A stretch of DNA of 64,000 nucleotides from NCBI GenBank assembly GCA_019750915.1, contig JAIENY010000013.1, positions 1 through 64,000 of the forward strand. Direction: 5' to 3'. The stretch is from Xanthobacteraceae bacterium. GTDB lineage: Bacteria > Pseudomonadota > Alphaproteobacteria > Rhizobiales > Xanthobacteraceae. This document shows positions 8,937-20,006 of the stretch, piece by piece (the first letter of the stretch is position 1; every line of letters begins with the position of its first letter). Both the position numbers and the translations under genes were made by a program. The notes beneath the pieces are model-generated. The model did not search any database and had not been told where the DNA came from. It saw nothing but the letters and a program-made list of their open reading frames with translations.

Positions 8937-9476
8937 TTACGGGAGTTTATCGTAGCCATCGCCGAGCCCCTTGAGGCTAAGCGGAAAGCCGATACCTTCC
9001 TCGGGCGTCTCGAAGATGATGAACGTCGCCGTCTTTGCGGTCTTGAGCTGATTCAGCAGGTTGTCGTCCATCACGATTTCGGCAACGCAGCCATTGGGAA
9101 GGCAGCGCACGAAGCCGGCGCGGCCGATGTCTTTGTCGTCGAGCTTGAGGCCGAGGCCGGAGGGCAGCAGCACGCCGAGCGGCGCGACCACGCGCATCAG
9201 CTTGTTCTTCTGGTCGGCGGTCTTGAGGATAATGACGGTCAGACCGGCATTGGCGCGATCCTCGGCGACCACGCTCTGGATCAGGGCGCACTGTTCAGTC
9301 TGGGCGCCGGCGGGCGTGTCGCAGCGAATCTGCCAGTCCCCGACCACGGCTTTCACCGCGCCTTGGGCGGCGGCGGGTGCAGTGGCCAGCCAGAGCATCG
9401 CTGCGGCTGCAAGGCCGGCCCGGACCGAGAATCGCCCGAGCGCGGTCACTCCACCTGGGCCGTCAAACAACTTCAT
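8937..9476 (-). CDS. Invasion-associated locus B (IalB) family protein
   Basis: 179 residues from the ATG at 9476, preceded by AAGGA 9 nt upstream. A signal peptide ends near ATAPAAAQG. The mature part has the family pattern: GDWQIRCDTPAG, EQCALIQ, then a domain with RCLPNGCVAEIVMDD and a late FETPEEGIGFPLSLKGL. Four cysteines sit in two pairs (RC..EQC and RC..GC), fitting disulfides in the periplasm. IalB in Bartonella aids erythrocyte entry; in free-living relatives its role is unknown, so no invasion function is implied. Confidence 0.88.
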   Translation of the reverse strand: MKLFDGPGGVTALGRFSVRAGLAAAAMLWLATAPAAAQGAVKAVVGDWQIRCDTPAGAQTEQCALIQSVVAEDRANAGLTVIILKTADQKNKLMRVVAPLGVLLPSGLGLKLDDKDIGRAGFVRCLPNGCVAEIVMDDNLLNQLKTAKTATFIIFETPEEGIGFPLSLKGLGDGYDKLP

Positions 9477-9861
9477 CGGGATCAATCCTTGGAATTCTCG
9501 TCAACTGGGAGCGAAAGATACGTCAATGACGGCGTCTTGAGGGCGCAAATTGCAGCAAACCACCTTTCGGAGGGCCGAATCGGCCCCTTTGACAAAGTTG
9601 AGTTGTGGGTACAGCGGGCAATCGGCCTGTCAAGGTTCTGGGATATCGTCGCCGGAGGCCTTAGTCCATTTTGACAAGGGATTTCAGCCTGACGGGGTTG
9701 CATAGGACGTGCATTGCGGGCGACGCCGAATTATGATCTGAGAGTTATCAAAGCGTTCTAAAAACGGGTTTCCCCGTTCAAAACATAAACGAACGCGAAC
9801 GGGGTAGGTCAGGGGCGCTTCGGCGGCTCTGGGGAATGACGCAGACAGGAGCTTGAGCGGC
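9477..9861. other. Intergenic region between ialB-like gene and cox operon
   Basis: No gene is supported here. The region is the promoter and leader of the rightward cytochrome oxidase operon. Its last 100 bp contain overlapping inverted repeats (separate entry). No FNR/FixK-like TTGA-N6-TCAA site was found by eye. Confidence 0.55.
9763..9804 (+). promoter_or_regulatory. Mutually exclusive hairpins in the cox leader
   Basis: Three short blocks can pair in two ways. AACGGG (9763-9768) can pair with CCCGTT (9773-9778). Alternatively CCCCGTTC (9772-9779) can pair with GAACGGGG (9797-9804), a perfect 8-bp stem with a 17-nt loop. The two folds exclude each other. The element ends about 57 nt before the coxB start. 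A regulatory role is inferred only. Confidence 0.3.
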
Positions 9862-10707
9862 ATGCAAGTGTCGAGGTGCCGGCTGACTAGCCGGATTTTG
9901 GGTTCGATTTTCGCTGCAATGGCTTTTGTGGGCTCCGGCGCAGCAATGGCGGCAGAAACCTTGGGCCAACCGGCCGAATGGGAATATAAGCTCCAGAGGG
10001 CGGCGACCCCGGTGATGGAAAACATCATCTGGTTCCACGATTTCCTGTTCTGGCTGATCACGCTGATCGTCATCTTCGTTTTGGCGCTGCTGGTCATCGT
10101 TGCCGTCAAGTTCAACGCCAAGGCCAATCCTGTTCCATCCAAGACCACCCACAACACGCTGATCGAGGTGGCCTGGACAATCATTCCCGTCCTCATTCTG
10201 GTCGGCGTCGCGGTTCCCTCGTTCCGGCTGCTGTTCACAGAACTCGACGTGCCGAAGGCGGACCTCACCATCAAGGCCACCGGCAAGCAGTGGTACTGGA
10301 CATACTCCTACCCCGATAACGGCAAATTCGAGTTTGATTCGCTGCTCGCCACCGACAAGCAACCCCGCCTGCTTGCGGTCGACAACGAGATCGTCGTCCC
10401 GGTGAACAAGATCGTCCGCGTTCAGGTGACAGGCGCCGACGTGATCCACTCCTTCGCTGTGCCATCATTCGGCATCAAAATCGACGCCGTGCCCGGCCGT
10501 CTCAACGAGACTTGGTTCAAAGCGACCACGACCGGCATGTTCTACGGCCAGTGTTCCGAGCTGTGCGGTAAGGATCACGCATTCATGCCGATCGCAGTGC
10601 GCGTCGTGACCGACGACGAATTCACCCAATGGGTCGCCGCGGCACAGAAGAAATATGCGTCGGCACCGTCCGCGACATACGCCTCCATCGGCACAGCGGC
10701 AGAATAA
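9862..10707 (+). CDS. coxB: Cytochrome c oxidase subunit II
   Basis: The CuA-bearing subunit of aa3-type cytochrome c oxidase, receiving electrons from cytochrome c. 281 residues from the ATG at 9862; CAGGAG lies about 11 nt upstream, while a TTG 9 nt earlier is too close to it. A signal peptide, two membrane helices (about residues 55-80 and 95-120) and a periplasmic cupredoxin domain are evident. The CuA ligands are in GQCSELCGKDHAFMPI plus the earlier His of DVIHSFAVP. The aromatic run QWYWTYSYP marks the electron entry patch. First gene of the oxidase operon. Confidence 0.96.
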   Translation: MQVSRCRLTSRILGSIFAAMAFVGSGAAMAAETLGQPAEWEYKLQRAATPVMENIIWFHDFLFWLITLIVIFVLALLVIVAVKFNAKANPVPSKTTHNTLIEVAWTIIPVLILVGVAVPSFRLLFTELDVPKADLTIKATGKQWYWTYSYPDNGKFEFDSLLATDKQPRLLAVDNEIVVPVNKIVRVQVTGADVIHSFAVPSFGIKIDAVPGRLNETWFKATTTGMFYGQCSELCGKDHAFMPIAVRVVTDDEFTQWVAAAQKKYASAPSATYASIGTAAE

Positions 10708-12399
<1,692 letters not shown>

Positions 12400-12503
12400 G
12401 GCAAGGTGTCCAGCGCCACTTTCGGCGCAGCTTTTATATTACCATCCGCCTTGGCCGGCTGTGCCGCAAAGGCGGATGGAAACTTGTTTGAGGAGTTTCG
12501 GGG

Positions 12504-13442
12504 TTGTCGGTTGTCGAGCAACATTCGGTCGAGTTCACGCCTCGGATTTCTGAGGCCAGCGTCGCCGATTATATCGCGCTGTTAAAGCCGCGCGTGATGT
12601 CGCTTGTCGTTTTCACTGCGCTGGTGGGACTGGTAATCGCGCCGGTGCCGTTGCATCCGGTTCTCGCCATCACCTCGATCCTTAGCATCGCGGTCGGCGG
12701 CGGCGCGGCCGGCGCGCTGAACATGTGGTACGAAGGCGACATCGACGCACTGATGTCGCGAACCGCCAACCGTCCGATTCCGCGTGGACGTGTCACCCGG
12801 CCGGAGGCTGCCGCGTTCGGAGTGACGCTGGCGTTTTTCTCGGTGATGACGCTCGGCATTCTGGTGAACTGGGTTGCCGGGGCGTTGCTTGCCTTCACCA
12901 TTTTCTTTTACGTCGTGATCTACACGATGTGGCTGAAGCGCTGGACCGCACAGAACATCGTGATCGGCGGCGCCGCCGGTGCGCTGCCGCCAGTCGTGGC
13001 GTGGGCTGCAGCGACCGGATCGCTCGCGCCGCAGCCGATCCTCTTGTTCCTGATCATCTTCCTGTGGACCCCGCCGCATTTCTGGGCGCTGGCGCTATTC
13101 CGCACTGACGACTACGCCCGCGCCAAAGTGCCGATGCTGCCCAACGTCGCTGGCCCGGACGCCACGCGGCTGCAGATCCTGCTTTACACGATCGTGCTGG
13201 TAACGGTCGCGATTGCACCCTGGCCGCTCGGTTATTTCGACGCGATCTACGGCGTAACGTCGGTGGTGCTTGGTGCGATCATGCTGTGGCTCGCGATTGA
13301 TGTGTATCGCCATCGCCTCGGCAAGGAAGCCAATCGCGCGACGCGTGCATTGTTCAAGTTCTCGATCCTGTATCTCTTCCTGCTGTTCGCGGTGCTGCTG
13401 CTCGAAGTGGTGGTCCCGGCGACGGTGCGGCTGATCTGGTAA
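12504..13442 (+). CDS. ctaB: Protohaem IX farnesyltransferase (haem O synthase)
   Basis: A membrane prenyltransferase that adds farnesyl to haem b, giving haem O, the precursor of haem A for the oxidase encoded around it. 312 residues and about nine membrane spans. UbiA-family motif [12 protein letters not shown] with the following NRPIPRGR is present, as is a second Asp-rich loop. The start is a TTG at 12504, chosen because AGGAG lies 8 nt upstream and the resulting N-terminus ([12 protein letters not shown] after a short tail) is the usual one. Confidence 0.95.
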   Translation: MSVVEQHSVEFTPRISEASVADYIALLKPRVMSLVVFTALVGLVIAPVPLHPVLAITSILSIAVGGGAAGALNMWYEGDIDALMSRTANRPIPRGRVTRPEAAAFGVTLAFFSVMTLGILVNWVAGALLAFTIFFYVVIYTMWLKRWTAQNIVIGGAAGALPPVVAWAAATGSLAPQPILLFLIIFLWTPPHFWALALFRTDDYARAKVPMLPNVAGPDATRLQILLYTIVLVTVAIAPWPLGYFDAIYGVTSVVLGAIMLWLAIDVYRHRLGKEANRATRALFKFSILYLFLLFAVLLLEVVVPATVRLIW

Positions 13443-13448
13443 TGGCGC

Positions 13449-13625
13449 ATGGATCTCGTGATGAATAACGATCAGGAAAGCGAAGGGATCGTTCTCACCG
13501 AGGAACAGAAGCGACGGCGCCGCGAGCGATCGATTGCCATCGCGCTGGCGCTGGGCGTGCTTGTGATCCTGTTTTTTGCCGTGACCCTGGTGAAGGGGCC
13601 TGCGGTGCTGCAGCGGCCGATCTGA
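13449..13625 (+). CDS. coxF: CoxF-like small membrane protein of the oxidase operon
   Basis: A 58-residue gene between ctaB and ctaG. The product starts [13 protein letters not shown], has a basic stretch ([11 protein letters not shown]), one transmembrane helix ([18 protein letters not shown]) and a short tail. Small one-helix proteins called CoxF occupy this position in the cox operon of rhizobia and relatives and are thought to belong to the oxidase or its assembly; their function is unsettled. It starts 7 nt after ctaB stops and ends 2 nt before ctaG begins, which supports translation. A second in-frame ATG at residue 5 is possible. Confidence 0.8.
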   Translation: MDLVMNNDQESEGIVLTEEQKRRRRERSIAIALALGVLVILFFAVTLVKGPAVLQRPI

Positions 13626-13627
13626 TC

Positions 13628-14248
13628 ATGAGCGATAATCATCAGCCCTCCCGTCCCCGTCCGAAATCGCGAAACACCCGCGATGTCGCCGTCGCATCGA
13701 TTTGCGGATTTGTCGTGGCGTTGATGGTAGGTGCGTCGTTCGCGGCCGTGCCGTTCTACAACTGGTTCTGCCGGACCACGGGTTACGGCGGCACCACCCA
13801 GGTTGCGAAATCTGCGCCGACGACGAAGACCGGCCGCATGGTGGCGGTTCGCTTCGATTCGAACGTGTCCGGTGGACTGCCGTGGAAGTTCGAGCCGGAG
13901 CAGAACGAGATCAACGTCCGTATCGGCGATGTCGTTACGGTCTATTACACGGTTACGAATCTGGCGGCCCGCACTACCACGGGGCAGGCTGCCTATAACG
14001 TGACGCCGCCGACGGCGGGCGCTTACTTCACCAAAATCAACTGCTTCTGTTTCACCGAACAGACCTTCAAACCCGGCGAGAAGCGGGAGATGGCGGTTGT
14101 GTTCTATGTCGACCCATCGATCATCGACGATCGCGAGCAGGATAGTCTGAACACAATCACGCTGTCCTACACCTTCTTTCCTGTGAAAAATCCCGAGCCG
14201 GCGCCCGTCGCCGCGACGGAGCAGGACAAACCGAAAACCAGTTTGTGA
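13628..14248 (+). CDS. ctaG: Cytochrome c oxidase assembly protein CtaG (Cox11)
   Basis: A copper chaperone that delivers Cu to the CuB site of subunit I. 206 residues: an N-terminal membrane anchor ([20 protein letters not shown]), then [17 protein letters not shown], a beta-rich periplasmic domain and the copper-binding loop [14 protein letters not shown] with its Cys-x-Cys pair. The Cys of YNWFC is also conserved in the family. Packed tightly between coxF and coxC. Confidence 0.95.
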   Translation: MSDNHQPSRPRPKSRNTRDVAVASICGFVVALMVGASFAAVPFYNWFCRTTGYGGTTQVAKSAPTTKTGRMVAVRFDSNVSGGLPWKFEPEQNEINVRIGDVVTVYYTVTNLAARTTTGQAAYNVTPPTAGAYFTKINCFCFTEQTFKPGEKREMAVVFYVDPSIIDDREQDSLNTITLSYTFFPVKNPEPAPVAATEQDKPKTSL

Positions 14249-14311
14249 GCTGAACCGAACAAATTACATGGGGAGAGCCGGGGGCACCGGCACCGCTAAC
14301 GGAGAACGGAA

Positions 14312-15169
14312 ATGGCGACCGGCCAAGTCAAACATCACGATTATCACCTCGTTGATCCGAGCCCGTGGCCCTTCGTCGGCTCGGTGTCCGCCTTCATCAT
14401 GGCGGTCGGGGCGGTGTCGTGGATGCACCACATGTTCAGCGCGGCGCCGATCGTGTTCGGGGTCGGTCTGATCGGCGTGCTCTATACGATGGCCAGCTGG
14501 TGGGCCGACGTAATCCGCGAGGCGCAGTACAAGGGCGATCACACCCGCGTGGTGCAGCTCCATCACCGTTACGGCATGATTCTTTTCATCGCCTCAGAGG
14601 TGATGTTCTTCGTGGCGTGGTTCTGGGCCTATTTCGATGCGGCGCTGTTCCCGGGAGACCCGGTTCAGGCAGCGCGAGACGCGCTGTTCGGTGGCGTGTG
14701 GCCGCCGAAGGGCATCGAGACGTTCGACCCCTGGCACCTGCCGCTGTTGAATACGCTGATCCTGCTCACCTCCGGCACGACCGTGACATGGGCGCACCAT
14801 GCCTTGCTCGAGAACGACCGTCAGGGTGTGAAGTGGGGTTTGATTCTGACCATCCTGCTTGGCGCCACCTTCACCTGCGTGCAGGCGTTCGAGTACAGCC
14901 ACGCCGAGTTCTCGTTCGCCGGCCACATCTACGGCTCGACCTTCTTCATGGCGACGGGCTTCCACGGCTTCCATGTCATCATCGGCACGATCTTCCTGAC
15001 GGTGTGCCTGTTCCGCGTGTTCGCGGGCCATTTCACGCCGACCCACCATCTGGGATTCGAATTCGCCGCCTGGTACTGGCATTTCGTTGACGTGGTCTGG
15101 CTGTTCCTGTTCCTTTGCATCTATGTCTGGGGCCATGGTGCAGAAGCGATCGCGCACGGCGCGGGCTGA
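14312..15169 (+). CDS. coxC: Cytochrome c oxidase subunit III
   Basis: The third core subunit of the aa3 oxidase, which stabilises proton uptake by subunit I. 285 residues with seven membrane helices. Typical features are [20 protein letters not shown] near residues 75-95 with the conserved acidic residue, TWAHHALL, and [13 protein letters not shown] with [14 protein letters not shown] at the end. ACGGAGAACGGA supplies an RBS. It is the last gene before a strong terminator, so it ends the first transcript of the oxidase cluster. Confidence 0.96.
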   Translation: MATGQVKHHDYHLVDPSPWPFVGSVSAFIMAVGAVSWMHHMFSAAPIVFGVGLIGVLYTMASWWADVIREAQYKGDHTRVVQLHHRYGMILFIASEVMFFVAWFWAYFDAALFPGDPVQAARDALFGGVWPPKGIETFDPWHLPLLNTLILLTSGTTVTWAHHALLENDRQGVKWGLILTILLGATFTCVQAFEYSHAEFSFAGHIYGSTFFMATGFHGFHVIIGTIFLTVCLFRVFAGHFTPTHHLGFEFAAWYWHFVDVVWLFLFLCIYVWGHGAEAIAHGAG

Positions 15170-15188
15170 TGCTTCGGTCTTGTTCACG

Positions 15189-15215
15189 AAAGGCGGCCTT
15201 CGGGCCGCCTTTTTG
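15189..15215 (+). terminator. Rho-independent terminator after coxC
   Basis: AAGGCGGCC (15190-15198) pairs with GGCCGCCTT (15203-15211) over a TTCG tetraloop and runs into TTTTTGTTG. This is a textbook strong terminator 20 nt after the coxC stop. Confidence 0.92.
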
Positions 15216-15303
15216 TTGTCCGGGCCATCAATGATATTCGTTGCTGGATCGGTGTCATCAGGATCGCGACACGGTCCGATTTCTTTGCGATAACGGCAGT
15301 GAC

Positions 15304-15699
15304 ATGATCGACCCGGCAGCCCCATCCACCTCTAGCGTTTCCCCCCTCGTGGCGGGGTTGACCTGCAGATGCCCCCGCTGCGGGAAAGGGGCGCTGTTTG
15401 GCGGCTTTTTGTCGCTGAGGCCGAACTGCGAGCGATGCGGTCTCGATTACAGCTTTATCGATTCAGGCGATGGACCGGCCGTATTCATCATCCTGATTGC
15501 TGGATTTATCGTCGTCGCATGCGCGCTGATCGTCGAGGTGAAGTATCAGCCGCCATTTTGGGTTCATGCCGTGCTGTGGATTCCGTTGATCCTCGCCACG
15601 ACGCTTCTGCCGCTGCGGCCGATGAAGGCGCTGATGATTGCCTTACAGTACCATCACAAAGCGGCCGAAGGCCAACTCGTCGAGCGCCGGCCCGAATGA
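15304..15699 (+). CDS. DUF983 membrane protein
   Basis: 131 residues from the ATG at 15304. It has two zinc-ribbon-like pairs (CRCPRCGKG and CERCGLDY) followed by two or three hydrophobic spans (VFIILIAGFIVVACALIV, VLWIPLILATTLL). DUF983 proteins regularly sit beside cytochrome oxidase assembly genes in alphaproteobacteria; a role in oxidase biogenesis is assumed from that position only. The stop overlaps the start of the SURF1 gene (ATGA), so translation is coupled. Confidence 0.88.
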   Translation: MIDPAAPSTSSVSPLVAGLTCRCPRCGKGALFGGFLSLRPNCERCGLDYSFIDSGDGPAVFIILIAGFIVVACALIVEVKYQPPFWVHAVLWIPLILATTLLPLRPMKALMIALQYHHKAAEGQLVERRPE

Positions 15700-16454
15700 A
15701 TGCAAGGACAACGCCGCGCGGCGCATTCGGCATGACGGTGATCGCGCTCGCGATGACCGCTGTGCTGGTGTCGCTCGGTATCTGGCAATTGCAGCGGCGT
15801 GTCTGGAAACATGAACTAATCGCGGCGCTCGCCGAGCGGATCGCGGCCGCGCCTCAGGATTTACCTGCGTCGTCGGACTGGGCGGGCCTGAATCCGGCGC
15901 ACGATGAGTTTCGCCGCGTCCGTTTCACCGCCACGCTGCTGATGAAGCCGGATGCGATGGTCTATACCTTGGGCTCGGCGATCCGCACCGATGTCGCCGG
16001 CCCGGGTACCTGGGCGTTCGTTCCAGCAAAACTTGCCGAGGGCGGGACGATCATCGTCAATGAAGGTTTCGTGCCGAATACCATGCAGGATCGGGCGCGA
16101 CAGGATCGCGCCATCGTCCCGCTTCAGACGGGTCAGCCTGTATCGATGACGGGTTACCTGCGTTTTCCGGAAAAGCCGGGTCTGCTCACCGCGCGCGGTG
16201 ATGCGGCGAAGCGGCTGTGGTTTGTTCGCGATACCGACGGCATGGCGCGCGAACTCGGCTGGGGTGCGATCGCACCGTTCTATATCGATCTGGAATCGCC
16301 CATGCCGCCGAGCGGTATCCCCAAGCCCGGACCGCTTAAGGTTCACCTCAAGGACGACCATCTGCAATATGCGATCACTTGGTTTGGGCTGGCTCTGGCG
16401 GTGGCCGTGTCGTTCGGTTTCTGGCTATTTGGGCGGCTGAGGCCGGGCACTTAA
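15696..16454 (+). CDS. SURF1-family oxidase assembly protein
   Basis: 252 residues from the ATG at 15696, which overlaps the DUF983 stop; longer readings upstream are out of register with that gene and lack support. There are two membrane helices, one at the N-terminus (VIALAMTAVLVSLGIWQLQR) and one at the C-terminus (WFGLALAVAVSFGFWLFGRL), with a periplasmic domain between: the SURF1 layout. Family motifs are GIWQLQR, VNEGFVP and DHLQYAITWF. It helps insert haem a into subunit I. Confidence 0.92.
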   Translation: MNARTTPRGAFGMTVIALAMTAVLVSLGIWQLQRRVWKHELIAALAERIAAAPQDLPASSDWAGLNPAHDEFRRVRFTATLLMKPDAMVYTLGSAIRTDVAGPGTWAFVPAKLAEGGTIIVNEGFVPNTMQDRARQDRAIVPLQTGQPVSMTGYLRFPEKPGLLTARGDAAKRLWFVRDTDGMARELGWGAIAPFYIDLESPMPPSGIPKPGPLKVHLKDDHLQYAITWFGLALAVAVSFGFWLFGRLRPGT

Positions 16455-16565
16455 AGGCGCACAGGCTTCCTTGTGAAGACCGATGTCAGCCGGTAGAGTG
16501 CCCAAACACGCCATTCGACATAGAAAATATCAAACATTATCAAAGGCTTAAACAGAGCGCAGGCC

Positions 16566-16573
16566 TTTGGAGG
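16566..16573 (+). promoter_or_regulatory. thrC: RBS that fixes the thrC start
   Basis: TTTGGAGG stands 5 nt before a TTG at 16579. An in-frame TTG at 16567 overlaps this RBS and cannot use it, so initiation at 16579 (Met-Thr-Thr-Tyr-Ile-Ser-Thr-Arg) is preferred. Confidence 0.7.
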
Positions 16574-16578
16574 CTCCG

Positions 16579-17994
16579 TTGACGACCTATATTTCGACCA
16601 GGGGCGAAGCGCCCCGCCTTGGCTTCTGCGACGTAATGCTGACCGGGCTCGCCCGCGATGGCGGACTTTATGTGCCGGAAATCTGGCCGCAGCTGACGCG
16701 CGATGAAATTGCAGGCTTCCTCGGCCGCCCCTACTGGGAGGTTGCGACCGAAGTGATCCGCCCGTTCGTGGCCGGCGAGATTTCCGATACGGATCTCGGC
16801 CGCATGGCCAACGAGGCGTATGCCACCTTCCGCCATCCCGCCGTGGTGCCGCTTGACCAGAGCGGACCCAACCAGTTCACTCTGGAACTGTTTCACGGCC
16901 CGACGCTCGCGTTCAAGGACGTCGCGATGCAGTTGCTGTCGCGGCTGATGGACCATGTGCTCGCCAAGCGCGGCGAGCGGACCACGGTCGTTGTCGCAAC
17001 CTCCGGCGACACTGGTGGTGCCGCGGTCGATGCGTTTGCCGGGCGCGAAAGTGTCGATCTGTTCGTGCTGTTTCCGCATGGCCGCATCTCCGAGGTGCAG
17101 CGGCGGATGATGACGACGACCGGCGCAGCCAACGTTCACGCGCTGGCGATCGAAGGCAATTTCGATGATTGCCAGGCCATCGTGAAGGCGCTGTTCAATC
17201 ACCATGCCTTCCGCGATCGGGTCGCGCTATCGGGCGTCAACTCGATCAACTGGGCCCGCATCGTCGCGCAGACGGTCTATTATTTCACCTCCGCCGTCGC
17301 GCTGGGTGCGCCATCGCGCGAGATCGACTTCACCGTGCCGACCGGCAACTTCGGCGACATTTTCGCCGGCTACGTCGCAAAGCGCATGGGATTACCGATC
17401 CGGAAATTGCGGATCGCGACCAACGTCAACGATATTCTCGCCCGCACGCTGAAGACCGGTATCTACGAAGTGCGCGAAGTTCATGCGACGGAATCGCCGT
17501 CGATGGACATTCAGATTTCCTCGAATTTCGAGCGCCTGCTGTTCGAGGCCGGTAACCGCGATGCGGCGCTGGTGCGTGGCTTGATGGCTTCACTCAGTCA
17601 GTCCGGCCGATTTGTCCTGCCCGACGCCGTTTTGGCAAAGGTTCGCGCCGACTTCGATGCCGGACGTGCGGACGAAACCGAAACTGCGGCGGCGATCCGA
17701 GCGGCATGGCGGGAGGCGGGCGATCTTGTCGATCCGCACACGGCCGTGGCGCTTGCGGTATCCGAACGCGACAACGCCGAATCCAGAATTCCAAATGTCG
17801 TACTCTCGACCGCGCATCCGGCGAAATTCCCCGATGCGGTTGAAGCCGCCTGCGGCCTGCGGCCCGAACTGCCGGTATGGCTGGATGGGCTGATGAGCAA
17901 GCCGGAACACATCAAAGTCATGAAGAACGACCACACCGAAGTCGAGCGATTCGTACTGTCCGTCAGCCGTGTCGCAAAACAGGGAATTCATTGA
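16579..17994 (+). CDS. thrC: Threonine synthase
   Basis: A PLP enzyme that converts O-phosphohomoserine to threonine in the cytoplasm. 471 residues from a TTG start. The N-terminal YISTRGEAP, the PLP lysine Lys113 in GPTLAFKDVAMQ, and the phosphate-binding TSGDTGGAAVDAF are all present, as is NSINWARIVAQ. Length fits the yeast/alphaproteobacterial class. Its stop overlaps the next start (ATGA), so it is coupled with the M16 peptidase gene, an arrangement I recall from many relatives. Confidence 0.96.
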   Translation: MTTYISTRGEAPRLGFCDVMLTGLARDGGLYVPEIWPQLTRDEIAGFLGRPYWEVATEVIRPFVAGEISDTDLGRMANEAYATFRHPAVVPLDQSGPNQFTLELFHGPTLAFKDVAMQLLSRLMDHVLAKRGERTTVVVATSGDTGGAAVDAFAGRESVDLFVLFPHGRISEVQRRMMTTTGAANVHALAIEGNFDDCQAIVKALFNHHAFRDRVALSGVNSINWARIVAQTVYYFTSAVALGAPSREIDFTVPTGNFGDIFAGYVAKRMGLPIRKLRIATNVNDILARTLKTGIYEVREVHATESPSMDIQISSNFERLLFEAGNRDAALVRGLMASLSQSGRFVLPDAVLAKVRADFDAGRADETETAAAIRAAWREAGDLVDPHTAVALAVSERDNAESRIPNVVLSTAHPAKFPDAVEAACGLRPELPVWLDGLMSKPEHIKVMKNDHTEVERFVLSVSRVAKQGIH

Positions 17995-19283
17995 TGAGCG
18001 TTGAAGTAACCAAGCTGCCGTCGGGGTTGACGGTCATCACCGACGACATGCCGCACCTGGAGACGGCATCGCTCGGCGTGTGGACCGGCGTCGGTGGGCG
18101 CGACGAGAAGGCCGACGAGCATGGCATGTCGCATCTGCTTGAACATATGGCCTTCAAGGGCACAGTAACTCGGACCTCGCGGGAGATCGTCGAGGAGATC
18201 GAGGCGGTTGGCGGCGATCTCAATGCTGCGACAAGCTCGGAGACGACTGCGTATTACGCGCGCGTGCTCAAGGCCGACGTGCCGCTCGCGCTCGATGTTC
18301 TGTCGGACATTCTGGCCAATCCCACGTTCGAGACCGACGAGCTTGAACGCGAGAAGGGCGTCATCGTGCAGGAAATCGGCGCGGCGATGGACACGCCGGA
18401 TGATGCGGTGTTCGAATATCTCAGCGAACTGGCCTATCCGGATCAGCCCATGGGGCGCTCACTGCTCGGCACGCCCGAAACATTGAAGTCATTCACCCGC
18501 GAAAAGCTGCGTGGTTATCTCACCACGCACTATCACGGGCCGGATATGGTGGTGGCGGCGGCCGGCGCCGTTAATCACAAGCGCGTCGTCGCAGAGGCGG
18601 CTGAGCGTTTTGCCGGCTTCGCGGCGACCGAGACACCCAAGCCGGTGCCGGCGTCGTTTGGCAAGGGCGGATCGCGCGTGGTTCATCGCGATCTCGAACA
18701 GGTGCACCTTACGCTGGCGCTTGAGGGACTGCCTCAGAACGATCCCGGCCTGTTCAGTCTTCAGGTTTTCACCAACCTGCTCGGTGGCGGCATGTCGTCC
18801 CGGCTGTTTCAGGAAGTTCGCGAGAAACGCGGCCTTTGCTATTCGATCTACGCCTTTCATCAGCCCTATTCCGACACCGGCTTTTTCAGCCTCTATACCG
18901 GCACCGACCCGAGCGATGCCCCGGAAATGATGGAGGTGGTCGTCGACGAGATGAACAGCGCCGTCGAGACGCTGAGCGAAGCCGAGGTTGCACGCGCCAA
19001 GGCCCAGATGAAGGCCGGACTTCTGATGGCGCTGGAAAGCTGCAGCGCTCGCGCCGAGCAGATGGCCCGGCAGATCATGGTCTACGGGCGTCCATTATCG
19101 GTTGAAGAAATGATTGCGCGGATCGACAATGTCTCGGTCGATTCCGCGCGCGATGCAGCGCGTGGCCTGCTCGGTCGGAGCCGTCCGGCTATTGTGGCGC
19201 TGGGCAGTGGCCGAGGGCTTGAGAGGGCGGTTACCTTCGCCGAAGGGCTGTCGCAGCCGAAGGCGAGGGTGCTGCTGCACTAG
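17994..19283 (+). CDS. M16-family zinc peptidase (mitochondrial-processing-peptidase-like)
   Basis: 429 residues starting at the ATG that overlaps the thrC stop. The inverted zinc motif HLLEH (His47, Glu50, His51) lies in MSHLLEHMAFKGT, with the downstream Glu of ETTAYYARVL. Two M16 domains follow, the second with GGGMSSRLFQEVREKRGLCY. It belongs to the single-chain PqqL/MPP-beta-like group found in alphaproteobacteria. The substrate is unknown; no signal peptide is apparent, so a cytoplasmic peptidase is the default reading. Confidence 0.93.
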   Translation: MSVEVTKLPSGLTVITDDMPHLETASLGVWTGVGGRDEKADEHGMSHLLEHMAFKGTVTRTSREIVEEIEAVGGDLNAATSSETTAYYARVLKADVPLALDVLSDILANPTFETDELEREKGVIVQEIGAAMDTPDDAVFEYLSELAYPDQPMGRSLLGTPETLKSFTREKLRGYLTTHYHGPDMVVAAAGAVNHKRVVAEAAERFAGFAATETPKPVPASFGKGGSRVVHRDLEQVHLTLALEGLPQNDPGLFSLQVFTNLLGGGMSSRLFQEVREKRGLCYSIYAFHQPYSDTGFFSLYTGTDPSDAPEMMEVVVDEMNSAVETLSEAEVARAKAQMKAGLLMALESCSARAEQMARQIMVYGRPLSVEEMIARIDNVSVDSARDAARGLLGRSRPAIVALGSGRGLERAVTFAEGLSQPKARVLLH

Positions 19284-19295
19284 GGAAAGTTTGCC

Positions 19296-19883
19296 ATGGC
19301 GCTGTTCCGCCTGCCTGTAACGACGCCGCCGACACTTGCCCCACGCGGCCGTGGCCTGTTGTTGCGCACGCCCAATATGAGCGATTACGCGCAATGGTCC
19401 GATTTGCGAGAGGCAAGCCGCTCCTTTCTGACACCGTGGGAGCCGATCTGGCCGGCCGACGACCTGACCAGGGCAGGTTTCCGCCGCCGGCTGCGCCGTT
19501 ATACCGAAGACCTTGTCGAGGACCGCGCCTATCCGTTTGTCATCGTTCGGGAAGAGGACGACCGGCTGATCGGCGCTGTGACGCTCGCGAACGTGCGGCG
19601 CGGCATCGTGCAGAGCGGCACCATCGGGTACTGGATCGGCGAGTCTTTCGCAGGTCGCGGCTATATGACCTCGGCTCTGCGCGTTTTGCTGCCGACGCTG
19701 TTTGGCGAGCTCAATTTGCACCGCATCGAGGCGGCCTGTATTCCGACCAATACGGCGTCCGCTCGGGTGCTCGAGAAATGCGGTTTCAGCCGCGAGGGCG
19801 TCGCGCGCCGCTATCTGTGCATCAACGGCATTTGGCAGGACCATTATCTCTATGGCCTGCTGGAGGAAGATTTTCGCGGTTAA
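19296..19883 (+). CDS. GNAT-family N-acetyltransferase (RimJ/RimL type)
   Basis: 195 residues. It shows the acetyl-CoA binding core typical of RimJ/RimL enzymes: GTIGYWIGESFAGRGYMTSA with the R/Q-x-x-G-x-G/A-like loop, then LNLHRIEAACIPTNTAS and VLEKCGFSREGVARRYLCI. Such enzymes acetylate protein N-termini (for example of ribosomal proteins) or small amines. It starts 12 nt after the M16 gene with a GGGAAAG RBS, so it belongs to the thrC operon. Substrate not predictable. Confidence 0.9.
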   Translation: MALFRLPVTTPPTLAPRGRGLLLRTPNMSDYAQWSDLREASRSFLTPWEPIWPADDLTRAGFRRRLRRYTEDLVEDRAYPFVIVREEDDRLIGAVTLANVRRGIVQSGTIGYWIGESFAGRGYMTSALRVLLPTLFGELNLHRIEAACIPTNTASARVLEKCGFSREGVARRYLCINGIWQDHYLYGLLEEDFRG

Positions 19884-20006
19884 CCAGGCACCGAAATTAC
19901 AGCCGGCTGTAGCCATCCTTCCCGATGTGCCTTGGGTTCGCCGCGGTTGCCCTGTTATAAGGCGATCCGTCAAAACGATATTTGCCGATAGGGACCCCTT
20001 CATTTG

